Positions 6,465-14,342 are shown, counted from the first letter of the stretch. The stretch is 25,918 nucleotides of DNA from CAZGSN01 sp964371655 (GCA_964371655.1 CAYJOD010000089.1:1-25918); one strand, 5' to 3'. The notes: generated from the sequence alone by a model not told the origin. Made by a program: numbers and translations.

Positions 6465-8879
6465 TCACACCACCAGGCTCACCAGACGCCCGGGCACAAC
6501 CACTCGCTTGCGGATCTCTTTCCCATTGATGTGGGCTTGCACGGAGGCTTGCGCCAGGGCCGCGGCGACGACTTCATCTTCCGTGGCATCTTTAGAAACC
6601 TCGATGCGCCCGCGCACTTTGCCGTTGACTTGAATCGGCAGGACCAGACGCTCTTCCACCGTCATCGCTTCGTCGTACTGCGGCCAACGCGCGTCGAAGA
6701 TGCTCTTCGAATGCCCGAGCCCTTCCCAGAGCTCCTCGGTGACGTGCGGACAGAACGGCGCCACCATGATCACCAGACTCTCGATGACCCAGCGATCTGC
6801 CGGTCCCAAGCGCCGGATATCGTTGCTCAGACTCATCAAGGCCGCGATCGCGGTGTTGTAGCGCAGGTTCTCGACGTCATCCTGAACCTTCCGGATGGCG
6901 CGATGCGTGGCGCGCAGTAGCGCGTCGCTGGCCTTGGCGCCGGGGTCGAGGTCACGCACCAGACGCCACACACCATCGAGAAAACGGCGCACGCCGGAGA
7001 TCCCCTCGTCGCGGAAGTCGCCACCTTCCTCGTAGGGGCCGAGGAACATCATGTACATGCGGAAGACATCGGCGCCCTGCTGTTCGATGTAGACGTCGGG
7101 GTTGACGACGTTGCCGCGCGACTTCGACATCTTGGCGCCGTCCTTGATGATCAGCCCGTGGGCGCGGAACTTCTTGAACGGCTCGTCGAACTCGATGACC
7201 CCGAGATCGTGCAGGGCCATGGTGATGAAGCGCGTGTACATCAGATGCAGGACGGCGTGCTCGTTGCCGCCGATGTAGGTGTCGACCGGCAGCCACTTCT
7301 TGGTGAGCACCGGATCCATCACCACGTCGTCGCGCCCGGTGGAGGGGTAGCGCAGGAAGTACCAGGCCGAGTCCAGGAATGTATCCGACACGTCGGTCTC
7401 GCGCCGACCCTTGGCGCCGCACTGCGGGCAGGCGGCTTCCACGAACGAACGCACGCGCCCGAGCGGCGCCACGCCGCTCTCGTTGGGACGGAATTCGTCG
7501 ATGTCGGGAAGCACGACCGGCAGATCACTCTCCGGAACCGGCACGATGCCGCAAGCATCGCAGTAGATCATCGGAATCGGCGGACCCCAGTAGCGCTGGC
7601 GCGAGATGCACCAGTCGTGCAGCCGATACTCCGTGCGCGCCTTGCCGGCACCATGCGACGCCAGCCACTTGGTGATGGCGACCTTGCCGTCTTCTAGCGC
7701 CAGTCCATCGAAGCGGCCGCTGTTCACCAGGGTGCCGTTTCCGTCGTACGCCTCTGCCAGAGGCGTGTCCGCCGTCTCCCCTTCCGCCGCGATCACGCGG
7801 ATGATCGGCAGCGCAAAGACCTGGGCGAACTCGAAATCGCGTTGATCGTGTGACGGCACGGCCATGATCGCGCCGGTGCCGTACTCGGCCAACACATAGT
7901 CGGCAATCCAGATCGGGATCGGCTGCTCGGTGGCGGGGTTGATCGCGTAGCTGCCGGTGAAGGCCCCGGTCTTCTCCTTCACCGACTTGCGCGTCACCAA
8001 GTCCATCTTGGCCACCCGCTCTCGATACGCCTCGACGACGACGCGCTGCTCCGCCGTGGTGATCGCGACGACGAGCTCATGCTCGGGAGCCAGGACCATG
8101 TAGGTCGCGCCGAAGACGGTGTCGGGCCGGGTGGTGAAGACGCGGATCTTCTTGTCGGGATCGGAGGCGATGGCAAAGTCGATCTCCGCACCTTCGGAGC
8201 GGCCGATCCAGTTGCGCTGCGCCTGCTTGGTGGACTCCGACCAGTCGATCCAGTCGAGGTTCTTCAGCAGCCGTTCGGCATAGTCGGTGATCTTGAAGAA
8301 CCACTGCTCGGTGAGACGCTGCTCGACGCGCACGTCACCGTGCCGTTCGCAGAATCCGTCAATGACTTGTTCGTTGGCGAGAACGGTCTTGCAGGTCGGA
8401 CACCAGTTCACCGGCGATTTCTTGCGCACCGCCAGGCCGCGTTTGTAGAGCTGCAGGAAGATCCATTGCGTCCACTTGTAGTAGTCGGGTGCCGTCGTAT
8501 CGACGAGGTGCTCCCAATCGAGCATCAACCCGAGGCGATTGAGCTGCCGGGTGAAGTTGGCGATGGTCTTGGGAATCAGCTGCTTGGGATTGGTGCCGAC
8601 TTTGAGAGCGTAGTTCTCCGAGTGAATGCCGAACGCATCGAAACCCATCGGCTCGAACACGTCGTAGCCCTGCAAGCGGCGAAAGCGCCCGTGGATGTCG
8701 ACGCCGGGGAAGGCGAAGCCATGCCCGACGTGCAGGCCCTCCGCCGACGGATAGGGGAACATCATCAGCACGAAATACGGACGCGCGGCGTTGTGCAGGT
8801 CGACGCTGTTGGTGCGGCGTTCGCGCCACAGACGCTGCCACTTCTCCTCGATGACAGCGGGGTCGTATCGTTCATCCAT
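6465..8879 (-). CDS. leuS: Leucyl-tRNA synthetase
   Basis: An 804-residue cytoplasmic class I aminoacyl-tRNA synthetase that charges tRNA-Leu. The HIGH-type motif is HVGH (residues 50-53), in the context PYPSAEGLHVGH. The KMSKS motif is at 583-587, in GAKMSKSRGNVVNPD. Putative zinc-knuckle cysteines occur in WCPTCK and in YCDACG plus CPQCG. The CP1 editing insertion is present, with TRPDTVFGATYMVLAPEH. The end (VNGKVRGRIEV, HINGKEIRKRVVVPGRLVSLVV) is the normal LeuRS C-terminal domain, so the gene is complete though at the short end of the bacterial range. The ATG at 8879 overlaps the end of nusB by 8 bases, indicating translational coupling. I see nothing odd in the active site. Confidence 0.97.
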   Translation of the reverse strand: MDERYDPAVIEEKWQRLWRERRTNSVDLHNAARPYFVLMMFPYPSAEGLHVGHGFAFPGVDIHGRFRRLQGYDVFEPMGFDAFGIHSENYALKVGTNPKQLIPKTIANFTRQLNRLGLMLDWEHLVDTTAPDYYKWTQWIFLQLYKRGLAVRKKSPVNWCPTCKTVLANEQVIDGFCERHGDVRVEQRLTEQWFFKITDYAERLLKNLDWIDWSESTKQAQRNWIGRSEGAEIDFAIASDPDKKIRVFTTRPDTVFGATYMVLAPEHELVVAITTAEQRVVVEAYRERVAKMDLVTRKSVKEKTGAFTGSYAINPATEQPIPIWIADYVLAEYGTGAIMAVPSHDQRDFEFAQVFALPIIRVIAAEGETADTPLAEAYDGNGTLVNSGRFDGLALEDGKVAITKWLASHGAGKARTEYRLHDWCISRQRYWGPPIPMIYCDACGIVPVPESDLPVVLPDIDEFRPNESGVAPLGRVRSFVEAACPQCGAKGRRETDVSDTFLDSAWYFLRYPSTGRDDVVMDPVLTKKWLPVDTYIGGNEHAVLHLMYTRFITMALHDLGVIEFDEPFKKFRAHGLIIKDGAKMSKSRGNVVNPDVYIEQQGADVFRMYMMFLGPYEEGGDFRDEGISGVRRFLDGVWRLVRDLDPGAKASDALLRATHRAIRKVQDDVENLRYNTAIAALMSLSNDIRRLGPADRWVIESLVIMVAPFCPHVTEELWEGLGHSKSIFDARWPQYDEAMTVEERLVLPIQVNGKVRGRIEVSKDATEDEVVAAALAQASVQAHINGKEIRKRVVVPGRLVSLVV

Positions 8880-9315
8880 CGTCGGGTTTGCTCCGTTCGC
8901 TGCGCGTCTCTTTCACTCCGAGTCGAGAAGCAATCTGATCGAGGACGCCGTTGACGAAGGTCGACGACTCGGTGGTGCCGAAGCGGCGGGCAACTTCGAT
9001 GGCCTCGTCGAGCACGACGTTGGTCGGTACGCCACCCGCCAGCAGCTCGTATACGGCCACGCGCAAAACGTTGACGTCGACCGTCGACAGTCGCTCGAAA
9101 CGCCAGTTGGCGCACGCCGCCGAAATCAGCTCGTCGATCTTCTGGTGCTGGCCGCGAACGCCTTCCACCAACCCGCGCGCGAACTCCTTGGCGCGATCCC
9201 CGACCTCGCTCTGGTCCCACAGCAGCTGCATGACCTGCGGCGATTCATCGTTCCGGAGCTCGATCTGATACAGAGCCTGCACGGCAAGCTCGCGTCCTTT
9301 GCGGCGTGATCCCAT
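8872..9315 (-). CDS. nusB: Transcription antitermination factor NusB
   Basis: A 147-residue all-helical RNA-binding protein that, with NusE (S10), binds boxA in rRNA leaders and promotes antitermination. Family signatures are RRKGRELAVQALYQIE at the N-terminus, NWRFERLSTVDVNVLRVAVYEL in the centre and DEAIEVARRFGTTESSTFVNGVLDQIA near the end. The length is normal. It starts at the ATG at 9315 and its stop codon overlaps the leuS start by 8 bases. The order ribH-nusB is common in bacteria. Here a 297-bp gap with a long palindromic repeat separates the two genes. Confidence 0.96.
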   Translation of the reverse strand: MGSRRKGRELAVQALYQIELRNDESPQVMQLLWDQSEVGDRAKEFARGLVEGVRGQHQKIDELISAACANWRFERLSTVDVNVLRVAVYELLAGGVPTNVVLDEAIEVARRFGTTESSTFVNGVLDQIASRLGVKETRSERSKPDDG

Positions 9316-9400
9316 GGTTGGCTTATAGCCTAGGGCCGGGTGTTAAAGTGGTCGGTGTTACGCTGTCAGGGGCGGGCTGACTAACACCGAACACCGTAAC

Positions 9401-9558
9401 CCGGCAGAGCCGGAACCGAACAGGAAGAAATGGAAAACAGGAAACCGAAAACCGGAGATGGAAAACCGGCAAATTGACCAGTTTCCAGTTTCCGGTCTCC
9501 TGTCTCCGGTTTTCCATTTTCCTTCCGTGCGACTCAAGGCTTTTCCGGTAAGGGGCTA
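9401..9558. repeat. 158-bp inverted-repeat element, copy 2 (ribH-nusB gap)
   Basis: The second copy of the element at 6302-6459, in the same orientation. It is placed between ribH and nusB. The arms are self-complementary: ACCGAAAACCGGAGATGG on the left against TGTCTCCGGTTTTCCATT on the right. Confidence 0.8.
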
Positions 9559-9612
9559 CCGTCAAACGCGCCACCCTTGGGTTGCGGGCGTGAGCCTGTC
9601 CCATGCTCTCTC

Positions 9613-10080
9613 TCATTTGATCAGCCGCAGCACGTGCACCATCTCGATCGCCGTCAGTGCCGATTCGTAGCCCTTGTTGCCGGGATCGTCGGCGGCGCGG
9701 CGCAATGCCTGTTCCATGTTCTCGGTGGTCAACACACCGAGAGCGATGGGCACGCGCGATTCAACTTGCAGCTTCTGCAGGGCGCCGAAGACCGCATGAT
9801 TGATGTACTCGTGGTGCTGGGTTTCCCCTCGTACCACCGCACCGAGGCCGATGATGGCGTCGAAGCGTGCCGTGGCGACGAGCCGCGCCGCGGCGAGTGG
9901 GATCTCGAAAGCGCCGGGCACATGGACGATTTCGATGCTCGCGGCGTCAGCGCCACTCTGTGTCAGCGCCTTTACCGCGCCTTGCAGCAGTCTCTCGGTC
10001 ACCACCGAGTTGAAGCGCGCCACGACGATCGCGAAGCGCATGGCCGTGGCATCGGTGTATCCTTTATGAGTGATCGGCAT
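9613..10080 (-). CDS. ribH: 6,7-dimethyl-8-ribityllumazine synthase
   Basis: A 155-residue enzyme that condenses 5-amino-6-ribitylamino-uracil with 3,4-dihydroxy-2-butanone 4-phosphate, the penultimate step of riboflavin synthesis. Signatures are FAIVVARFNSVVTERLL, VPGAFEIPLAA, GAVVRGETQHHEYI (with the catalytic His in the ETxH segment), GVLTTENMEQALRRA and NKGYESALTAIEM. I chose the ATG at 10080, giving the usual short N-terminal segment before the first strand. A GTG at 10101 is open in frame but lies inside a long hairpin repeat. Neither start has a good ribosome site. It follows ribBA in the cluster after a 162-bp gap. Confidence 0.95.
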   Translation of the reverse strand: MPITHKGYTDATAMRFAIVVARFNSVVTERLLQGAVKALTQSGADAASIEIVHVPGAFEIPLAAARLVATARFDAIIGLGAVVRGETQHHEYINHAVFGALQKLQVESRVPIALGVLTTENMEQALRRAADDPGNKGYESALTAIEMVHVLRLIK

Positions 10081-10094
10081 GACAGTCTGAAGAA

Positions 10095-10174
10095 CCCTCA
10101 CCCTAACCCTCTCCCAGAGGGAGAGGGGATCTGGCCTTTCTCCCTCTCCCTCTGGGAGAGGGCCGGGGTGAGGG
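10095..10174. repeat. 33-bp-arm hairpin repeat (CCCTCACCC...GGGTGAGGG type)
   Basis: The arms 10095-10127 and 10142-10174 are complementary at 30 of 33 positions around a 14-nt loop. The element lies between ribBA and ribH. Elements of this type, with CCCTCACCC ends and GGGAGAGGG cores, are scattered in many proteobacterial genomes (from memory). In the mRNA it would form a very stable stem just upstream of ribH. Confidence 0.85.
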
Positions 10175-10242
10175 TGATCGGCGCAACTTCAGCGGCTCCA
10201 TTTTGCTTGCGAACCTGCAATTCACTCGGGTTAGTTCGCTGC

Positions 10243-11439
10243 CTACACCCCGGAAAGCAAGTGTCCGAGCTTTTGCTGCTTGGCGCGCAAGTAGCGCAGA
10301 GTGCCGGCGTGCGGCGCGATTTCGATCGGCCGGCGCTCGACGACGTCGATTCCATATCTCCTGAGACCGTCGATCTTCCTTTGATTGTTGGTGAGCAGGC
10401 GAACCTTGGTCGCACCCAAGTCGCGCAGAATCTGAGCGGAGATCCCATAGTCGCGCCCGTCATCCTTGAATCCAAGCTCAAGGTTGGCCTCGACCGTGTC
10501 ACGACCTTGATCCTGCAGGGCATAGGCGCGGATCTTGTTGGCCAGGCCGATACCACGTCCCTCCTGGTGCATGTAGACGAGCACGCCCTTGCCGGCGGCA
10601 TCGATCAGCTCGATGGCGCGACGCAGCTGATCGCCGCAATCGCAGCGCTGCGAGCCGAGAACGTCGCCGGTCAGACACTGGGAGTGAACGCGCACGAGCA
10701 CCGGCTCCTCCGGGTCGATCTTGCCCTTCACCAACGCCAGATGCTCACGGCCATCGACGGAGTTGCGATACACGACCGTACGGAACTTGCCCCCGAACAC
10801 GGTGGTGATCGGCGCGTCGGCGACGCGTTGCACCAGCGACTCAGTGCGCAGGCGGTGCGCGAGGACCTCGGCCACGTCGACCACCTTGAGCTCGAACAGC
10901 TCGGCGAGGCTGTCGAGATCGGCGGGCTGGGCAAGGTCGCCGGCATCGTTCAGGACGACGCAAACCGCAGCCGCCGGCTTGAGGCCGGCCATGCGCGCGA
11001 GATCGACACAGGCCTCATTGATACCCGGGCGCATGAGCACGCCGCCGTCGGGAACGAGGATGGGAAAGACATGCCCGGGCATGACCACGTCGTCCGGCGT
11101 CGCGTCATCCGCCAGCACCGCGTGGATCGTCGCGGCTCGATCGGCCGCAGAAATGCCGGTGCTGACGCCGCGCCGCGCTTCGATGGACGCGCCGAACGGG
11201 CGCGGTCCGGTAGCCGACTCGGGAACCATCAGCGGAATACCGACCTGGACCATGCGCTCGCGTGTCAGCGCCAAGCACACCAGCCCGCGGGCATGCGTGG
11301 CCATGAAGTTCACGTCGTCCGCGGTTGCCAGCTCGGCCGCCATGCACACCACCGCGTTGCCCTGGTCGCCGTCCCTGACGATGACCTGACGCCCTCTGCG
11401 AATTTCCGCGAGCGCTTGTTCAATTGAAGCCGGGTTCAT
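10243..11439 (-). CDS. ribBA: RibBA: GTP cyclohydrolase II with degenerate DHBP synthase domain
   Basis: A 398-residue two-domain protein. The ATG at 11439 overlaps ribD by 20 bases, suggesting coupling. The C-terminal domain (about 205-398) is an intact GTP cyclohydrolase II: the zinc cysteines C255, C266 and C268 lie in HSQCLTGDVLGSQRCDCG, followed by HQEGRGIGLANKIRAYALQD and RLLTNN. The N-terminal domain (1-200) keeps the RibB fold (NFMATHARGLVCLALT, GVSTGISAADRAATI, MPGHVFPI). However, the acidic DDEDRENEGD motif is replaced by RDGDQGNAVV (22-31), the GHTEA metal-binding motif is GINEA (139-143), and the usual late Glu is Val 161. I infer that 3,4-dihydroxy-2-butanone 4-phosphate synthase activity is lost and that only the first step of the GTP branch is supplied. 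RibBA proteins with one dead half are known in other lineages. Confidence 0.92.
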   Translation of the reverse strand: MNPASIEQALAEIRRGRQVIVRDGDQGNAVVCMAAELATADDVNFMATHARGLVCLALTRERMVQVGIPLMVPESATGPRPFGASIEARRGVSTGISAADRAATIHAVLADDATPDDVVMPGHVFPILVPDGGVLMRPGINEACVDLARMAGLKPAAAVCVVLNDAGDLAQPADLDSLAELFELKVVDVAEVLAHRLRTESLVQRVADAPITTVFGGKFRTVVYRNSVDGREHLALVKGKIDPEEPVLVRVHSQCLTGDVLGSQRCDCGDQLRRAIELIDAAGKGVLVYMHQEGRGIGLANKIRAYALQDQGRDTVEANLELGFKDDGRDYGISAQILRDLGATKVRLLTNNQRKIDGLRRYGIDVVERRPIEIAPHAGTLRYLRAKQQKLGHLLSGV

Positions 11440-12541
11440 GTCTGTCGCCCATGTGTGTAGCAACCAACACGTCTGCCGCAAAGCGGCGGATGCGCAACGG
11501 CCCGGTGGCGATCGCTTCCGACATCCGTCGCACCCCCAGCGCATCGAGCATCGGCCGCCCGTCGGCGCCGATCAGCTTGGGGGCAAAAAAGACGAGCAGC
11601 CGGTCAACGAGACGCTGCTGCAGGAATTGCCCGGCGATGCTGGCACCGCCTTCGACGAGAACGGACAGCAGACCGCGCCCGCCAAGCACGCGCAGGACGT
11701 CGCGCATCGCGATCCGCCCACGCTTGGATCGGCAGCGTACGACCTCGACACCGGCGGCTTCGAGAGCGGCGATCCGATTCTTCGCCGCGTGTGACGTGGT
11801 CACGACGACCGTCGGCACCGAGCGACTGTCACGAACGATGCGCGCGGTCGTAGGGATGCGCAGCTTGCCGTCGACGACAACACGCAACGGATTACGTCCA
11901 CCACGCAAGCGACAGGTCAGCTGCGGATCATCGCGCAACACCGTCTCGGCACCGACCAGGACGGCATCGTGCTCATTGCGCAGTCGATGCGTGTAACGGC
12001 GCGAGTCCTCACCCGTGATCCAGCGCGAGTCGCCGGTCGCGGTGGCAATGCGGCCATCGAGCGACGCGGCCAGCTTCAGCGTAACCAGCGGCAGACCGGA
12101 GGTGACGTGCTTGAAGAACGCCGCGTTGAGCTCATCGCAATCCGACTGCAGCACGCCGGTGACGACATCGATCGCGGCGCGCCGCAGTTTGATACGACCG
12201 CGGTTCGGCACGTGCGGATTTGGATCGATACTGCCGATAACGACGCGCTTGATCCCCGCCGCGATCACCGCATCCGTGCACGGCGGCGTGCGCCCGTGAT
12301 GCGCACACGGCTCGAGGGTCACGTACAAAGTCGCCCCACGCGCGGCCTTGCCGGCATCTTGCAATGCCGCCGCCTCGCCGTGCGCGCCACCGGCTTGGCG
12401 ATGGAAGCCGCGTCCGACGATACGACCATTGCGCACAACCACGGCGCCGACCGGCGGATTCGGGTGAGTGCGACCAACGCCGCGCCGCGCCAACCGCAGC
12501 GCCATGCGCATGAAACGCGAATCGTCGGGTGAATGGGTCAT
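11420..12541 (-). CDS. ribD: Bifunctional riboflavin deaminase/reductase RibD
   Basis: A 373-residue enzyme for steps 2 and 3 of riboflavin synthesis (pyrimidine deamination, then ribosyl reduction). The deaminase domain (about 8-145) has PNPPVGAVVV and zinc ligands H54, C79 and C88, in GAHGEAAAL and EPCAHHGRTPPC. The family's usual HAE is HGE here, with the catalytic Glu kept at 56. The reductase domain (about 150-365) shows KLAASLDGRIATATGDSRWI, DAVLVGAETVLRDDPQLTCR and SVLVEGGASIAGQFL. I used the ATG at 12541; an ATG at 12583 is open in the same frame and would add 14 residues. It is the first gene of the - strand cluster and overlaps ribBA. No FMN riboswitch is visible upstream. Confidence 0.95.
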   Translation of the reverse strand: MTHSPDDSRFMRMALRLARRGVGRTHPNPPVGAVVVRNGRIVGRGFHRQAGGAHGEAAALQDAGKAARGATLYVTLEPCAHHGRTPPCTDAVIAAGIKRVVIGSIDPNPHVPNRGRIKLRRAAIDVVTGVLQSDCDELNAAFFKHVTSGLPLVTLKLAASLDGRIATATGDSRWITGEDSRRYTHRLRNEHDAVLVGAETVLRDDPQLTCRLRGGRNPLRVVVDGKLRIPTTARIVRDSRSVPTVVVTTSHAAKNRIAALEAAGVEVVRCRSKRGRIAMRDVLRVLGGRGLLSVLVEGGASIAGQFLQQRLVDRLLVFFAPKLIGADGRPMLDALGVRRMSEAIATGPLRIRRFAADVLVATHMGDRHEPGFN

Positions 12542-12985
12542 CTGTACGGAGAGCTCTTCTCGCCACGTCTCAGGAGCGCGCATATTCCGCCGTGGCGGAG
12601 GCGAGTCAAGCTAGCAAGGGCAAGCAGACAGGGCCACGGTCAAGTCGTTGGCGGAGGACATTCCTGGGAGCGCTGGCATCTTGCCGGCGCGAATCACGCC
12701 GATTGGAAGGCAGCGCCGGGAGTTTGGCCATCTGACCAAGGATGCCGGTCGGGCCGGTGAACGTCCCGCAACGAAGCCTGATTGGGCTCGGCACGCTCGA
12801 GATTCGGTGACCAGGCGCGGAGGATACCGATCTTGCCGCGGTGGCATACTCACTTTGAGCACAGTCCGAGGGCTACAGGCCGGAGTAGATTGCAGGTCGG
12901 CATGGGCACAACGCGTGCGTAGACCGGAAACGGCAAGGAAGGCCGTCAATGGTGATAAACTTTGTTGAACCACGGATGGACGCTG
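12542..12985. other. Intergenic stretch between divergent ribD and GxxExxY genes
   Basis: No convincing gene in about 440 bp. It should contain the ribD promoter on the - strand, which I could not pin down. The segment 12660-12720 (GCTGGCATCTTGCCGGCGCG and a loosely complementary stretch after it) resembles a dispersed bacterial repeat that I know only from spurious peptide translations. Its membership is a guess. Confidence 0.4.
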
Positions 12986-13504
12986 ATGGACACGGATGAC
13001 GATTCCGCGCCGAGCGATTGCTGCTTGTCTGACTTGGATCTTGGTTGCTTGCAGCTGGTGCTGGCACGGGAAACCCATGCGATCATCGGCGCCGCGATGG
13101 AGGTGCTGAACCTGCTTGGCCATGGGCTCTTGGAGAAGCCTTACGAGAACTCGTTGGTTGTCGAGCTTGGCCGGCGCGGCATTACGTGTTGCCAGCAACC
13201 ACGTTTCAAGGTCATGTACAAGGGAGTTGCGGTGGGGGAGTATGTGCCGGACCTAACGGCGTTCGGCAGTGTCGTCATTGAAACCAAGACAATTGATCGG
13301 ATTGGCGCGCAGGAGGTAGGTCAAGTGCTCAACTATCTGAAAATCACTGGTTACAAGGTCGGCCTGATCTTGAACTTCAAGCGCTCTCGCCTCGAATGGA
13401 AGCGCGTCGTCAATACAGAACGACTCGGCGGCTCTTTGACATCGGATAGAAGCCGACGAAGCTAGGGCCAGCAATCCGCGTGCATCTGTGTCCATCCGCG
13501 GTTC
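12967..13504. repeat. Inverted repeats bounding the GxxExxY gene
   Basis: The left arm 12967-13000 (starts GAACCACGGATGGAC) and the right arm 13471-13504 (complement starts GAACCGCGGATGGAC) match at about 27 of 34 positions in inverted orientation. The arms contain the iterated word GGATGGACAC. The left arm overlaps the start of the open frame and the right arm begins just after its stop, so the gene and repeats form one unit of about 540 bp. Confidence 0.65.
12986..13465 (+). CDS. GxxExxY family protein (PD-(D/E)XK nuclease-like)
   Basis: A 159-residue protein. The diagnostic segment GHGLLEKPYENSLVVEL contains G47-x-x-E50-x-x-Y53. The rest follows the family: RGITCCQQPRFKVMYKG, then D89 in YVPDLTAF, E99-T-K101 in VVIETKTI, Q113 in GQVLNYL, and VGLILNFKRSRLEWKRVV. 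E50, D89 and the ExK pair fit a PD-(D/E)XK nuclease core, the superfamily to which I believe this family is assigned; no activity has been shown to my knowledge. The ATG at 12986 lies within the left inverted repeat and has only a weak ribosome site (GGATGGA); TTG codons at 12962 and 12965 are also in frame. The setting between inverted repeats suggests a mobile or selfish unit. Confidence 0.88.
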   Translation: MDTDDDSAPSDCCLSDLDLGCLQLVLARETHAIIGAAMEVLNLLGHGLLEKPYENSLVVELGRRGITCCQQPRFKVMYKGVAVGEYVPDLTAFGSVVIETKTIDRIGAQEVGQVLNYLKITGYKVGLILNFKRSRLEWKRVVNTERLGGSLTSDRSRRS

Positions 13505-13856
13505 GTCCCCTTCCAAGCTTCGTCATGTGTCGGCGACCGCGAATTTCCTCCTATCGAGCGAGGCTCGCCGATACTGGAGACGCTTTGCGCCAAACTCAAC
13601 TGGCCAGACTTGAGACGCCACCTGGAAGGCGACGCGGGGCTGCAAAACGGCGGCGATCGATACGCTGACGACTGACCTCCATAGGCTCTGTCGACCACTT
13701 TGCCGCGACGACCGTTCGGACTGTTCGGACGACGTTTGACCGCACGAGTCGCTGCGTGATACGGCGCATCAGCATGCGGGGGGTGGACGATTTCAGAGAA
13801 CACCGAAGGATCGGCTAAGTACAATAGTTCGGCGTAACCATGTCGCAGACCCAGCC
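13466..13856. other. Gene-free stretch with dispersed repeats
   Basis: No gene seen in about 390 bp. It contains the right arm of the GxxExxY unit, a fragment related to dispersed repeat A (13686-13705) and a 56-bp repeat shared with 17815-17870. The short run GGCTAAGTACAATAGTTCGG (13813-13832) followed by C ends like an integron R' box, but no matching left half was found. Confidence 0.5.
13754..13809. repeat. 56-bp dispersed repeat, copy 1
   Basis: Aligns without gaps to 17815-17870, sharing about three quarters of positions. The exact shared blocks are CGCATCAGC and TGGACGATTTCA. It lies in the gap before the membrane-protein gene at 13857. Confidence 0.6.
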
Positions 13857-13860
13857 GTGA
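13840..13860 (+). other. Possible six-codon leader ORF overlapping the next start
   Basis: ATG at 13840 opens a peptide of six residues (MSQTQP). Its TGA (13858-13860) overlaps the GTG start of the next gene as GTGA. Such an overlap can couple translation, but an ORF this short may arise by chance and has no clear ribosome site. Confidence 0.2.
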
Positions 13861-14342
13861 CCCCAAATCAGAGAAAATACGATCGGGAGGTGATCGAGCG
13901 GTTGTTCTTTCAAATCGACAACCTCTTTCATACACGCATCAACAGTCTGCTTGTTGCGGAGACAATCTTCTTCGTGGCAGCAGCCACCGTCTGGAAGGAT
14001 CCGGCGCTTGTGTTGGCTTTGTGCGTCTTGGGCGTTGTCACTACGGTCTTGTTTACGTTTACGAACTTGAAGCTCTATTGGCGCGTAATCTGGCTGATTG
14101 AGCAGCTTAAGGAACACAGTGAATTCTACGCAGATTACCTAGCCATCCGAGGCATTAGGAATCCCAATCTGCGTTGGGGTCCAGTTACCCGCTGGCTGCT
14201 CAGCATCGTGGCACCGGAGGAACCCGGGAGAACGATGCCGCGCTGGCTTGATAGTGGCTGGCTTTTCACATGGGGTTTGGGCCTCATTGCGGTGAGCGGA
14301 TGGATTGCAATCGCGCTGGTAAGCGCGTTCGTCGGGAAATGA
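13857..14342 (+). CDS. Small membrane protein of unknown function (cassette-like)
   Basis: A 161-residue protein starting at GTG 13857 with no clear ribosome site. The N-terminal soluble stretch TPNQRKYDREVIERLFFQID is followed by predicted membrane segments at about 30-46, 50-68 and 135-159. A charged cytoplasmic-like region lies between the second and third (YWRVIWLIEQLKEHSEFYADYLAIRG). The base composition is visibly richer in A/T than the housekeeping genes to the left. I do not recognise the family. About 120 bp downstream lies an attC-like site, so this may be the payload of a mobile gene cassette. It is unlikely to be a shadow, because the hydrophobic segments and codon pattern are consistent along the frame. 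Confidence 0.65.
   Translation: MTPNQRKYDREVIERLFFQIDNLFHTRINSLLVAETIFFVAAATVWKDPALVLALCVLGVVTTVLFTFTNLKLYWRVIWLIEQLKEHSEFYADYLAIRGIRNPNLRWGPVTRWLLSIVAPEEPGRTMPRWLDSGWLFTWGLGLIAVSGWIAIALVSAFVGK

Noticed and set aside
9323..9616. Open frame on the - strand through the 158-bp repeat, resembling the extended N-terminus of the LptE frame.
   Set aside because: The two similar peptides come from two copies of a non-coding inverted repeat, not from a protein family.
9577..11427. Very long + strand open frame (616 codons) across ribH and ribBA.
   Set aside because: It is antisense to two clearly recognised genes and passes through an intergenic hairpin; high GC produces such shadow frames.
12542..12985. 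FMN riboswitch ahead of ribD.
   Set aside because: None of the conserved RFN blocks can be read on the - strand upstream of ribD.
13813..13833. A third attC site ending in GTTCGGC before the gene at 13857.
   Set aside because: The right half is only loosely similar and no complementary left half was found upstream.
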